33,790 nt of DNA from JBBRNH01 sp038230415 (GTDB lineage Bacteria > Bacteroidota > Bacteroidia > Cytophagales > Spirosomataceae), in the NCBI GenBank assembly GCA_038230415.1, contig JBBRNH010000067.1, positions 1 to 33,790 on the forward strand, given 5' to 3'. Numbering within the stretch: position 1 is the first letter of the stretch; each line of letters begins with the position of its first letter. The translations under genes were made by a program, and so were the position numbers. Below the pieces are notes generated by a model. It did not search any database, had not been told where the DNA came from, and was given only the letters and a program-made list of their open reading frames with translations. Below are positions 1 through 8,119 of this stretch, in pieces.

Positions 1-86
1 GTGAGAAAGAAATAGGTTCGCGCAAAGAGTTTTAAGAAGAAGACTTTGCGTCTTCGCGTCTTTGCGCGAACCTATTTCTTTCTCAC
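1..86. repeat. Long perfect inverted repeat at the 3' end of the TrmH gene
   Basis: Arms 1-27 and 60-86 are perfect reverse complements (27 of 27), with a 32-base loop that holds a smaller hairpin (GAAGAC/GTCTTC) and the repeated words TTTGCG and TCTTCGCG. The right arm contains the TGA stop codon of the methyltransferase gene (83-85 on the minus strand). No T-run follows either arm, so it is not a classic terminator. The element may extend left of the window. Confidence 0.9.
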
Positions 87-862
87 TGATTCCGTTGCCA
101 ATTGTCTAAGATAATTGCCGTTGCAATGCCAACGTTGAGCGATTCGGCACCGCCAAAGCGCGGAATGGTCAACTTTTGGGTGATAAATTTTTCTACGCCG
201 GGGCTGATTCCACCGGCCTCGTTACCCATTACTAAGTAGCTTCCGGCGGCTGGTACGGCATCGTTTCCAAAGTTCAGCGTATGAACGTTCGCTCCGCCCA
301 GAAACGCGCCATAGACCGTCACCTGTTCATTACCCGTCGCATTCATGTCTCCGAAAAACTCCGGCAAATCGGTATAAAACCAGTTTACCCGCGTAAACGA
401 GCCTTTGGTGGCCGAGATCACTTTTGGGTTATGAACATCGGCGGTGGTGTCTGAGCAGATGATTTTCGGGATGCCATACCAGTCGGCGATGCGGATGATG
501 GTGCCGAGGTTGCCGGGGTCACGGATGTCGTCGAGTATCAGTACCAATTCACCGGCTTCGGCGCGGAGGGGTTGGTTGGGGCGGGTTTTCACAACGGCCA
601 GCCCCGCGTTGTTGGTTTCGAGGGTGCCGATGCGGTCGAGGTCGGCGGGGGTAACAATTTCGACCGGCACCCGTTGGTTATCGAGAAGGTGGGTATTTTC
701 TTTGTAGAATAACGCTGTAACAATCAGCAGGTCAATTGTCCAGTCCGATGCCAGCACTTCGCGCAGGTTATTTGCCCCTTCGACTAAGAACGCGCCGTGC
801 TGTTGCCGGAATTTTTTCTGATGCAAAGACCGGATGTACTGATTTTGATTTTTCGAGACCAT
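83..862 (-). CDS. TrmH/SpoU-family RNA 2'-O-methyltransferase
   Basis: A SPOUT-class enzyme of 259 residues, expected to move a methyl group from S-adenosylmethionine to a ribose 2'-OH in rRNA or tRNA. The N-terminal part (GAFLVEGANNLREVL) matches the SpoU substrate-binding domain. The catalytic domain shows the three SpoU motifs: LDDIRDPGNLGTIIRIADW, LVMGNEAGGIS and LTIPRFGGAESLNVGIATAI. The start at 862 (MVSKNQNQYIRSL) is preferred over an ATG 21 codons upstream because the upstream residues are non-conserved and are translated from the neighbouring inverted repeat. The gene is divergent from TamL with essentially no gap. Its stop codon lies inside the right arm of the 1-86 repeat. The exact RNA target cannot be told from sequence. 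Confidence 0.93.
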   Translation of the reverse strand: MVSKNQNQYIRSLHQKKFRQQHGAFLVEGANNLREVLASDWTIDLLIVTALFYKENTHLLDNQRVPVEIVTPADLDRIGTLETNNAGLAVVKTRPNQPLRAEAGELVLILDDIRDPGNLGTIIRIADWYGIPKIICSDTTADVHNPKVISATKGSFTRVNWFYTDLPEFFGDMNATGNEQVTVYGAFLGGANVHTLNFGNDAVPAAGSYLVMGNEAGGISPGVEKFITQKLTIPRFGGAESLNVGIATAIILDNWQRNQ

Positions 863-3605
863 GATGACTGTATTATGTATGATATGTGATGTATGGTGTA
901 TAAACCGAATCCGTTCAAAAGCCATAGCTTATGTTTCGTACAGCATATATCTTACATCCTACATCATACTTCTTTGTTTGCTTTCCGGTTGCGTCACCAC
1001 CCCAAAAGACCCTACCGCACCGCGTTACCTGCTTTATGCCAGCAACATACGGGGTAGTCAGGTGATTTCGGGCGACGAACTGGCCGGGCTGATTCCCCAG
1101 AAGCCCAACCGCCGGATTGCCCGAACGCCCCTCACGCCCGCCCTCTGGATTTATCAGGGTGCCGCCCAAAACTACCGCCCCGAACAGGCCCGGCGTGAAC
1201 TGCTCGCCAAAACTACCGAATTTGACACACTCAGCGAACGACTTGCTACCAATCCCGACGCGCTCCGAAAAGTAACTCGGCGTTTTGAGCGGGAGGCCCG
1301 CAGATTGCGTAGATACCTTGAAGAAGGTGACTGGTGGATGCGAAACCTCGGCGAGGCTCCCACCTATTTTTACAGCCGGGATGTGGAGACTAATGCCAAA
1401 AAAATGCAGACGTATCTCCAGCAACGCGGTTTTTTTCAGGCCCGCGTTGGCTACGCGCTCGATACGCTGCTCGAAAACCGGGTGCGGGCCAATTACCTCA
1501 TCACCGAGGGCATACCGTATAACCTCCGGCGGTTTACCTACGACATTGCCGACTCCCGCATTGACAGCATCGTGCAGGCCGCAGCCAGCGAATCACTACT
1601 CAAACCGAACGAGCGTTTTCAGGAACCCAACTTTAACAAAGAGCGAATCCGAATCGAAGAACTCCTCCGTAACAATGGCTACTACGGGTTCTCTCGCCAA
1701 TACGTCCGCTTCGATCCTGATTCGTCGGTCAGTCAGCCGGGCGATACACTCGCCCGGATGGTTGATGTCTGGACGGTAATTACCAACCCGCTCGGTCAGC
1801 CCGCGCATCCGTATTACCGCGTGAGTGAGGTGCGGGTAACGGTCACGCCCGACGCGCCCTCGGCCAGTGCCGATAGTCCGGTTCGGAGCGATCAGCGGGC
1901 CGTTCGTCGCGGCAACCGGGTTGGTAATCCGCCCACCGACAGCATCGTACAACCGCAGCGCACCCGCGCCGAAATTGCCGTACCGCTCGACACCGTGATG
2001 CAAAACGGGGTGCGGTATCTGTACAGCGGACGATTTTTTCCAACCCGGCTCTTAGACAGTAAAATCAGAATCAGGCCTGGACAGCTATACAACCAGTTTA
2101 ATCAGACTACCACCCAGCGACAGTTATTTTTGCTGAATCAGTTTAAGTTCGTCAACGTCGGTTTTACGGAACTCGGTGCTGATTCGACCCAAACCAATAG
2201 TCTCCGGCGGTTGCAGGCCAACATCACGGCTACACCCCTGACCAAGTACGAATCATCGCTCGAAACCGGATTTTTTGTCTTATACCAGGGCCAAAACGTG
2301 CCGGGGCCGTTTGGCAGTTTCTCGTTGCGGGGCCGCAATCTGTTTGGCGGTTTAGAAACGTTTGAGGCCAGTTTGCGGGGCGGTATCGAATACCAGACGG
2401 GCTTTATCGGCAATCAGCAGTTTTACAAGGCCACCGAATTGGGTATTAACACATCGCTATCGTTTCCACAGGTGTTGTTTCCGGGGCGGCTGCGGTTTCA
2501 GTTTAGCCCCGACAATCCGCGCACACAAATCGGTATCGGATATAACTACACCATCCGGCCCGATTACCTGCGGACGACGCTCCGGGCCACGATGGCCTAC
2601 ACCTGGCAACCGTCGCCGAGCCGGTTGTTCAGCGTGTTTGTGGGAGACGTAAACCTGATTAACACCACGTTTGCGGGTCGCCCGTTAGGCGCTGCCTTTG
2701 AGCGGGAACTAAACCGGCAAAAAAGCCAGGGCAGCACGTTGTACCTTAGTTTTCGGCGGTCGTTCAGTTCAAGCATCAATTTTGTTTATACATACAACAA
2801 CAACGTACTGAACCAAAACCGGCGGGCTAACTTCCTGCGGGTGGCTGCCGAATCGGGGGGGTCAACGCTAAACTTGTTCAATACGAATCAGTTAGATAAA
2901 TTTTTTAACCGGCTCGATACCGTTCGCGGGCTTCAATATTATAAGTACGTCCGGCTCAACGCTGATTTTCGGCATTATATTCCCATCCGAAGCCGCACCA
3001 CGCTGGCCTTCCGGGTCAACGCCGGTATTGTGGCGGGCTACGGGCCGGGGCAGGCCGTGCCGTATGAGCGGTTCTTTTTTGTGGGCGGCAGCAACAGCCT
3101 GCGGGCGTGGCCGTCGCGCCGGTTGGGGCCGGGCGGGGCGTTACCCCAAACCGATTCGTTGAATAATCCGGTAGTCAGCACCCGCTACCCGGAGCAGTTT
3201 GCCTATAATTTCGAGCAGCCCGGACAGGTATTGCTCGAAGGCTCGGCAGAATTGCGGGGGCGGCTGTTTCACCTCGGAGCCGACATCAACGGGGCCGTTT
3301 TTGTGGATGTGGGCAATGTGTGGGCGCTGCCCGGCACCAACTCGCGGCCCCGCGCCACGCTGGGATCGGGGCCATTACTGACGCAGTTTGCGGTGGGTAC
3401 GGGCGCGGGAATCCGGTTCGACTTCTCATTTTTTATTATCCGGCTCGACGGGGCCGTTAAGGTCTGGGACCCCGCCCGACGGTACATCAATGGCGAGGGG
3501 CAAGCGGTTGATGATCGGTTTTTTCTGCCGCAGTTCTCATTTCGGCAACTCTTCAGCGGCCCTAATCCGTTAGTGGTCAACTTCGGTATCGGCTACCCAT
3601 TCTGA
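861..3605 (+). CDS. tamL: TamL-type BamA/TamA outer-membrane assembly lipoprotein
   Basis: A 914-residue Omp85-superfamily protein. The N-terminus is a lipoprotein signal peptide ending in the lipobox LLSGC (Cys44 from this start). POTRA-like modules follow (for example around residues 170-230 and 260-310), then a C-terminal 16-strand-type barrel with FFVGGSNSLRAWPSRRLGPG, the Omp85 loop 6 (R-G-W)-like motif, and a terminal FGIGYPF strand. TamL is the lipidated TamA homologue of Bacteroidota, working with TamB in outer-membrane protein or lipid transport. The start is uncertain: ATG 861 overlaps the divergent TrmH start codon by two bases, ATG 864 and 879 are also possible, and no in-frame ATG lies closer to the signal peptide. 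The whole signal region falls inside an imperfect inverted repeat (877-969). Confidence 0.9.
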   Translation: MMTVLCMICDVWCINRIRSKAIAYVSYSIYLTSYIILLCLLSGCVTTPKDPTAPRYLLYASNIRGSQVISGDELAGLIPQKPNRRIARTPLTPALWIYQGAAQNYRPEQARRELLAKTTEFDTLSERLATNPDALRKVTRRFEREARRLRRYLEEGDWWMRNLGEAPTYFYSRDVETNAKKMQTYLQQRGFFQARVGYALDTLLENRVRANYLITEGIPYNLRRFTYDIADSRIDSIVQAAASESLLKPNERFQEPNFNKERIRIEELLRNNGYYGFSRQYVRFDPDSSVSQPGDTLARMVDVWTVITNPLGQPAHPYYRVSEVRVTVTPDAPSASADSPVRSDQRAVRRGNRVGNPPTDSIVQPQRTRAEIAVPLDTVMQNGVRYLYSGRFFPTRLLDSKIRIRPGQLYNQFNQTTTQRQLFLLNQFKFVNVGFTELGADSTQTNSLRRLQANITATPLTKYESSLETGFFVLYQGQNVPGPFGSFSLRGRNLFGGLETFEASLRGGIEYQTGFIGNQQFYKATELGINTSLSFPQVLFPGRLRFQFSPDNPRTQIGIGYNYTIRPDYLRTTLRATMAYTWQPSPSRLFSVFVGDVNLINTTFAGRPLGAAFERELNRQKSQGSTLYLSFRRSFSSSINFVYTYNNNVLNQNRRANFLRVAAESGGSTLNLFNTNQLDKFFNRLDTVRGLQYYKYVRLNADFRHYIPIRSRTTLAFRVNAGIVAGYGPGQAVPYERFFFVGGSNSLRAWPSRRLGPGGALPQTDSLNNPVVSTRYPEQFAYNFEQPGQVLLEGSAELRGRLFHLGADINGAVFVDVGNVWALPGTNSRPRATLGSGPLLTQFAVGTGAGIRFDFSFFIIRLDGAVKVWDPARRYINGEGQAVDDRFFLPQFSFRQLFSGPNPLVVNFGIGYPF
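877..969. repeat. Imperfect inverted repeat spanning the TamL signal peptide
   Basis: Left arm 877-902 and right arm 944-969 pair at about 19 of 26 positions. Both arms are built from the words GTATGAT and GATGTA (left) and their complements TACATC and ATCATAC (right). The right arm encodes the hydrophobic stretch YSIYLTSYI of the TamL signal peptide. The left arm lies in the first codons and in the only space available for the divergent promoters. Confidence 0.7.
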
Positions 3606-3623
3606 TACCGGCACCGTAATTAT

Positions 3624-3638
3624 CTGACAATCTGTCAG
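3624..3638. promoter_or_regulatory. Palindrome CTGACA-ATC-TGTCAG upstream of miaB
   Basis: A perfect 6+3+6 palindrome 20 bases before the miaB ATG and 9 bases before the putative -7 box. It sits where the -33 element would be expected, so it may be an operator or activator site. It has no T-run and is unlikely to terminate TamL transcription. The cognate regulator is unknown. Confidence 0.45.
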
Positions 3639-3647
3639 GAAAATGCG

Positions 3648-3655
3648 TAACTTTG
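3648..3655 (+). promoter_or_regulatory. Putative Bacteroidota -7 promoter box for miaB
   Basis: TAACTTTG matches the Bacteroidota sigma factor -7 consensus TAnnTTTG exactly. It lies only 3 bases before the miaB ATG at 3659, so a transcript from it would be leaderless or nearly so. No good TTG -33 box is visible; the palindrome at 3624-3638 occupies that place. Confidence 0.45.
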
Positions 3656-3658
3656 TTT

Positions 3659-5224
3659 ATGCTTACTGAACTAACCATACTCACCCCGGAAGATAAATCG
3701 GTCCTCGACGAACCGCGCACGTTGCCCGACGAACCCGTTGTGGCATTGGGCAAAAAACGGTTGTACATCGAGAGCTACGGCTGTCAGATGAACTTCGCCG
3801 ATTCGGAAATCGTGGCCGCCGTGATGCGAAACGCGGGCTTTGCCACCACCTCATCTGCCGAAGAAGCCGACGTTATTTTTCTCAATACCTGTGCCATTCG
3901 GGAGAATGCCGAGCAGAAAGTCCGTAACCGGCTCGTGCATCTCAACGGCCTGAAAAAACGCAAGCCCGCGCTCATGGTGGGGTTGCTGGGCTGCATGGCC
4001 GAACGACTGAAAACCAAGCTCTTGGAAGAAGAACAGATCGTTGACATCGTGGCCGGGCCGGATGCGTACCGCGATATGCCCAAGTTGGTCGAAGAAGCGG
4101 AATCGGGCCAAAAAGCGGTGAACGTGTTTCTCTCCCGCGAGGAAACCTACGCCGATATTGCCCCCATCCGGCTAAACTCGAACGGTGTATCGGCCTTTAT
4201 CAGCATCATGCGCGGTTGCGACAATATGTGCAGTTTTTGCGTGGTGCCGTTTACGCGGGGTCGCGAACGCAGCCGTGATCCCGAAAGCATTATCCGCGAA
4301 GCCCGGCAACTCGTTGCCGACGGCTACAAAGAAGTGACCCTGCTGGGGCAGAATGTTGATTCTTACAAGTGGGAAAGAGGGGGCGAAAGGGAAGAAAGGG
4401 AGGAGGGGGGCGAAAGGGAAGAAAGGGAGGAGGGGGGCGAAAGGGAAGAAAGGGAGAATGTAAACAGTGGTTTCCTCTCGTCCCTTTCCTCCCCCTCGTC
4501 CCCTTTCTCCCTTTCTTCCCCCTCCTCCCTGACCTTTGCCGGTCTGCTCGAACTCGTTGCCCAAATCAGCCCCGATTTGCGGGTTCGCTTCTCCACCTCG
4601 CACCCCAAAGACATTACCGACGATGTGTTGCACACCATGAAGCGGTACGATAACATCTGCAATTATATTCATCTGCCCGCCCAAAGCGGCAACAGTCGGG
4701 TGCTGAAATTGATGAACCGCACTTACGACCGTGACTGGTATCTAAGCAAGATTGACCGAATCCGGGCCATTCTGGGCGACGATTGCGGTATCTCGCACGA
4801 TATGATTGCCGGGTTTTGCTCAGAAACCGACGACGAACACCGCGACTCTCTGAGCCTGATGGAGTATGCCCGGTTTGACTACGGCTATATGTTTGCTTAC
4901 TCGGAGCGGCCCGGCACGCTGGCCGCCAAAAAATACCCGGACGATGTGCCGGAAGCCGTTAAAAAGCAGCGACTTACCGAAATCATTACCCTTCAACAAC
5001 GAATCTCGCTCGAACGCAACCAACGGCACATCGGGCAGGTGCAGCACGTGCTGATCGAAGGCCCGTCGAAACGCTCGGACGATGAACTCTGTGGTCGTAA
5101 CGACCAAAATAAAATGGTCGTTTTTCCGCGTGGTAACTATCAGAAAGGCCAGTACGTGAATGTGCTGGTAACAGAATGTAGCTCGGCCACGTTGCGGGGA
5201 ACAGTTGTCAATGGAAATCTTTGA
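3659..5224 (+). CDS. miaB: tRNA (N6-isopentenyl adenosine(37)-C2)-methylthiotransferase MiaB, with a repeat-derived insert
   Basis: A radical-SAM methylthiotransferase of 521 residues that adds a methylthio group to i6A37 of tRNAs reading UNN codons. The N-terminal UPF0004 domain carries the three auxiliary-cluster cysteines (C42 in ESYGCQMN, C78 in LNTCAIRENAE, C112 in LLGCMAERL). The radical-SAM cluster motif is GCDNMCSFC (C187, C191, C194). A C-terminal TRAM domain ends the protein. The start is ATG 3659; a TTG two codons upstream is less likely. Residues about 239-290 are a low-complexity insert, three GGEREEREE units followed by a Ser/Pro/Leu-rich run, between LLGQNVDSYKW and LTFAGLLELV, where homologues have a short loop. 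The frame is kept, so the gene looks functional. It is probably the first gene of the cluster reaching secG. Confidence 0.95.
   Translation: MLTELTILTPEDKSVLDEPRTLPDEPVVALGKKRLYIESYGCQMNFADSEIVAAVMRNAGFATTSSAEEADVIFLNTCAIRENAEQKVRNRLVHLNGLKKRKPALMVGLLGCMAERLKTKLLEEEQIVDIVAGPDAYRDMPKLVEEAESGQKAVNVFLSREETYADIAPIRLNSNGVSAFISIMRGCDNMCSFCVVPFTRGRERSRDPESIIREARQLVADGYKEVTLLGQNVDSYKWERGGEREEREEGGEREEREEGGEREERENVNSGFLSSLSSPSSPFSLSSPSSLTFAGLLELVAQISPDLRVRFSTSHPKDITDDVLHTMKRYDNICNYIHLPAQSGNSRVLKLMNRTYDRDWYLSKIDRIRAILGDDCGISHDMIAGFCSETDDEHRDSLSLMEYARFDYGYMFAYSERPGTLAAKKYPDDVPEAVKKQRLTEIITLQQRISLERNQRHIGQVQHVLIEGPSKRSDDELCGRNDQNKMVVFPRGNYQKGQYVNVLVTECSSATLRGTVVNGNL
4370..4530 (+). repeat. In-frame purine/pyrimidine inverted repeat inside miaB
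   Basis: Left arm 4370-4458 is almost pure purine and holds three tandem units of 26-27 bases (4379-4404, 4405-4431, 4432-4458), each translated as GGEREEREE or nearly so. Right arm 4472-4530 is almost pure pyrimidine (words CCCTTTC, CCCCCTC) and is the imperfect reverse complement of the left. The spacer is about 13 bases. The mRNA should fold into a long G/A:C/U hairpin. The reading frame is open throughout. Confidence 0.9.
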
Positions 5225-5245
5225 GGTAGCAATTTCTTTAGCGTT

Positions 5246-6712
5246 ATGCCTTTTATTGGACCATCATTTGCAGGCGAGTTGCGACGGCTCAACCCCTGGT
5301 GGGTAAACAAGCCTATGCGCGATTTGCCCGAAACCCGCCGACATCTGGTTGCTCAAATCCACCGGCGGTTTGCCTATAAATTAGCTCCGATTGTGATGGT
5401 TCGTGGGTCGAGGCAAGTAGGCAAAACAACCGCCTGTGAGCAGGTAATTGATGATCTTCTGAAAGAGGGGGTAGATCCCAAACGAATCCTACGCGTTCAG
5501 TTCGACGACATCAGCCAACTTGAGGATCATGACAGCCCAATTTTGCGGATTGTGGACTGGTACGAACGAACAATTTTAAAGCAAACGCTCAATGAAGCAG
5601 CCCGTGAGAAACAACCGGCTTATCTATTTTTTGACGAGGTTCAAAATCTGAAAAAGTGGGCCGAACAACTGAAATTTTTGGTTGATTCGAGTACAACACA
5701 AATCCTGGTCACGGGCAGTTCTGCATTGCGGTTAGAACGTGGGCGTGACAGTCTGGCCGGTCGTATTACGTCTATCGAAGCAGGCGTATTATCGTTGACC
5801 GAGATTGGTGCACTGCGGAATATGACCCCCCCCGAACCGTATTTGCCTGACAACGGACTGAGTATTTTGGGTAAACTCACGTTTTGGGAAGGACTGAAAG
5901 CGCACGGAGAAATTCACAAAACATTTAGAGATCAGGCTTTTAGCTATTTTTCGGCAGTCGGGGCTTATCCACTGGCTCACCTTCGCTACGACGTTCCCTG
6001 GGAAGCCCTTGCCGACCAACTCAACGAAACCATCGTGAAACGGGTCATCCAGCATGACTTGCGTTTGGGCGAAAAAGGCCGAAAACGCGATGGGCTTTTG
6101 CTGGAAGAGATTTTTAGAATTTGTTGCCGGTATGCGGGGCAGGCTCCCTCTGTTGGTAAGTTAGCTGCTGAAATGCAGGCCAGTCTTTCGACTGATATTG
6201 GATCGGAGCGGGTGCGGGTAAACCTGAATTTTTTGGCCGAAACACTCCTGATCCGGCTCATTAACCCGTTGGAAATCAGACTTAAAAAACAGCGCAGCAA
6301 TGCAAAAATCTGTTTAGTTGATCATGCGCTAAGGGCCAGTTGGCTACAGGAACGAATCAATCTGATTGACCCTGCCAATGAACCAGAAGCTACCATAGCA
6401 GGATACATTGCCGAAAGTACAGTTGGTACAGTGCTATCGGCAATTACCCATTTAGACATTGCCTGGGTGCCGGAAAAGGGCCAGAGTAAAGAAGTCGATT
6501 TTGTGATGATTTTGGGAAATCAACGTGTACCAATTGAAGTGAAATACCGTAACTCCGTTCGCCAGCGCGACTTGCACGGCATTATTCAATTTATGGACAG
6601 CCCAATTAATCAAGCCCCCTTTGGGATTGTAGTAACTAAAAATGATGATGCCATAATTGAAGATAAACGCTTGATAGCCTTGCCTCTATCAACTTTTATG
6701 TTGCTACGGTAA
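5246..6712 (+). CDS. AAA_14 ATPase with C-terminal DUF4143 nuclease-like domain
   Basis: A 488-residue ATPase of the AAA_14/DUF4143 family, whose cellular role is not established. Walker A is GSRQVGKT (residues 54-61) and Walker B is YLFFDEVQ. A sensor-like ILVTGSSALRL follows, with the RGRDSLAGRI region typical of the family. The C-terminal part has KEVDFVM followed by VPIEVKYRNS, resembling a PD-(D/E)xK core. The gene starts 21 bases after miaB, and its TAA directly abuts the ATG of the next gene (TAAATG). It is visibly AT-richer than its neighbours and splits miaB from the sigma-54 activator/lptE genes, so it is probably an acquired insertion. Such ATPases are often scattered accessory genes. 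A second start at M24 is possible. Confidence 0.85.
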   Translation: MPFIGPSFAGELRRLNPWWVNKPMRDLPETRRHLVAQIHRRFAYKLAPIVMVRGSRQVGKTTACEQVIDDLLKEGVDPKRILRVQFDDISQLEDHDSPILRIVDWYERTILKQTLNEAAREKQPAYLFFDEVQNLKKWAEQLKFLVDSSTTQILVTGSSALRLERGRDSLAGRITSIEAGVLSLTEIGALRNMTPPEPYLPDNGLSILGKLTFWEGLKAHGEIHKTFRDQAFSYFSAVGAYPLAHLRYDVPWEALADQLNETIVKRVIQHDLRLGEKGRKRDGLLLEEIFRICCRYAGQAPSVGKLAAEMQASLSTDIGSERVRVNLNFLAETLLIRLINPLEIRLKKQRSNAKICLVDHALRASWLQERINLIDPANEPEATIAGYIAESTVGTVLSAITHLDIAWVPEKGQSKEVDFVMILGNQRVPIEVKYRNSVRQRDLHGIIQFMDSPINQAPFGIVVTKNDDAIIEDKRLIALPLSTFMLLR

Positions 6713-8119
6713 ATGAATCTACAAGAAATCCAATCCATAAAACAACGCTTCGGCATCATCGGCAACGCGCCCGGCCTGAACTACGCCATCAACGTGGCGA
6801 TGCAGGTGGCCGCTACCGATCTGACGGTGCTGATAACCGGCGAAAGCGGCTCCGGCAAAGAGTCATTCTCCAAAATTATTCATAGCCTGAGCGTTAGAAA
6901 ACACGGTCAGTTTATCGCCATCAACTGCGGAGCCATTCCCGAAGGCACCATAGATTCTGAATTATTCGGCCATGAGAAAGGCTCCTTCACCGGGGCCGTT
7001 GACCAACGCCGGGGCTATTTTGAGACCACCAACGGCGGTACTATTTTCCTGGATGAAATCGGCGAGATGCCCGTTGGTACGCAGGCGCGGCTGCTACGGG
7101 TGCTGGAAAACGGTGAGTTTATCCGCGTGGGTTCGTCTAAAACCCAGAAAACCGATGTGCGGGTGGTGGCGGCCACAAACGTAAACCTGCTGGCAGCCGT
7201 CGAAAAAGGGCGTTTCCGCGAGGATTTGTACTACCGGCTCAACACGGTGCCAATTTTTGTGCCGCCCCTCCGCGAGCGCGGTGCCGACATCGAGTTGCTG
7301 TTTCGGAAATTCACCACCGATTTTGCCGAACGCTACCGGATTCCGCCCGTGCAACTCACCGAAGCAGCCAAAAACCTGTTGATTCGGTTCGCATTTCCGG
7401 GTAATATCCGGCAACTCAAAAACCTGGCCGAGCAGATTTCTATTTTAGAATCAGAAGCCAACCGCCCCATCGAAGCCGAGGTGCTGGCCCGGTATCTGCC
7501 GCAGCCAACGCCCGCCGGCAGCCGCCTGCCGATGGTGTTGCCCGGTGGTGGAATGGGGGGGCAGGATAATTTTTCGGAGCGCGAACTGCTCTATAAAGTG
7601 CTGTTTGATATGCGCCGGGATATGACCGACCTCAAAAAATTGGTGCTTGATATGCTGGGCAGTGATCAGCACGGCGGGCAAATTCTGAACAAACACAAAG
7701 ACCTGTTTACGGATGCGGTGCGGGCAACTGACGACGGACACTACGCCGACAGAGCATCCGTTGAGGCCGAATCGGGGTACGTCAATGGCAATTTTTCGGG
7801 ATCGGGGCAGGCTGGCTCAACGCGGCTCTTGCCCCCGCCCGACCGCTATGACCCCCTCCGATCCGCAACCCCGGAACGCGGAAACCTGCCCGCTGATGAT
7901 ATGGATGTTGCCGATGCCGCCGAGGTGGTTGTTGAGGTGGAAGACATCCCGCACGAAACCGAGGAAGATTCGCTTTCTTTGGAGCGGCAGGAGAAAGAAA
8001 TGATCGTAAAAGCCCTCCGGCGCAGCAACAATCGCCGGAAAAACGCGGCTCAGGCACTCGGCATCTCTGAGCGGACGTTATACCGCAAAATCAAACAATA
8101 CCAGATCGATGAAGACTAA
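6713..8119 (+). CDS. Sigma-54 interacting AAA+ activator, Fis-type HTH, no receiver domain
   Basis: A 468-residue bacterial enhancer-binding protein that would remodel sigma-54 RNA polymerase by ATP hydrolysis. The AAA+ domain begins almost at the N-terminus, as in PspF, with no response-regulator or GAF domain. Walker A is GESGSGKE (43-50). The sigma-54 contact loop reads GSFTGA (90-95) instead of the canonical GAFTGA. Walker B is GGTIFLDEIGEM and an arginine-finger region FREDLYYRLN follows. A long, probably disordered linker (about 260-430) leads to a Fis-type helix-turn-helix (NAAQALGISERTLYRKI). The 3' end overlaps lptE by 11 bases, showing translational coupling. Its targets are unknown, and no convincing -24/-12 promoter was found in the window. 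Confidence 0.92.
   Translation: MNLQEIQSIKQRFGIIGNAPGLNYAINVAMQVAATDLTVLITGESGSGKESFSKIIHSLSVRKHGQFIAINCGAIPEGTIDSELFGHEKGSFTGAVDQRRGYFETTNGGTIFLDEIGEMPVGTQARLLRVLENGEFIRVGSSKTQKTDVRVVAATNVNLLAAVEKGRFREDLYYRLNTVPIFVPPLRERGADIELLFRKFTTDFAERYRIPPVQLTEAAKNLLIRFAFPGNIRQLKNLAEQISILESEANRPIEAEVLARYLPQPTPAGSRLPMVLPGGGMGGQDNFSERELLYKVLFDMRRDMTDLKKLVLDMLGSDQHGGQILNKHKDLFTDAVRATDDGHYADRASVEAESGYVNGNFSGSGQAGSTRLLPPPDRYDPLRSATPERGNLPADDMDVADAAEVVVEVEDIPHETEEDSLSLERQEKEMIVKALRRSNNRRKNAAQALGISERTLYRKIKQYQIDED

Noticed and set aside
1..86. Rho-independent terminator for the TrmH gene
   Set aside because: The stem is 27 bases with no following T-run, and it contains the stop codon itself; a dispersed hairpin element fits better.
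4379..4458. CRISPR-like array (three 27-base units)
   Set aside because: The units are directly adjacent with no spacers, purine-only and in frame with miaB.
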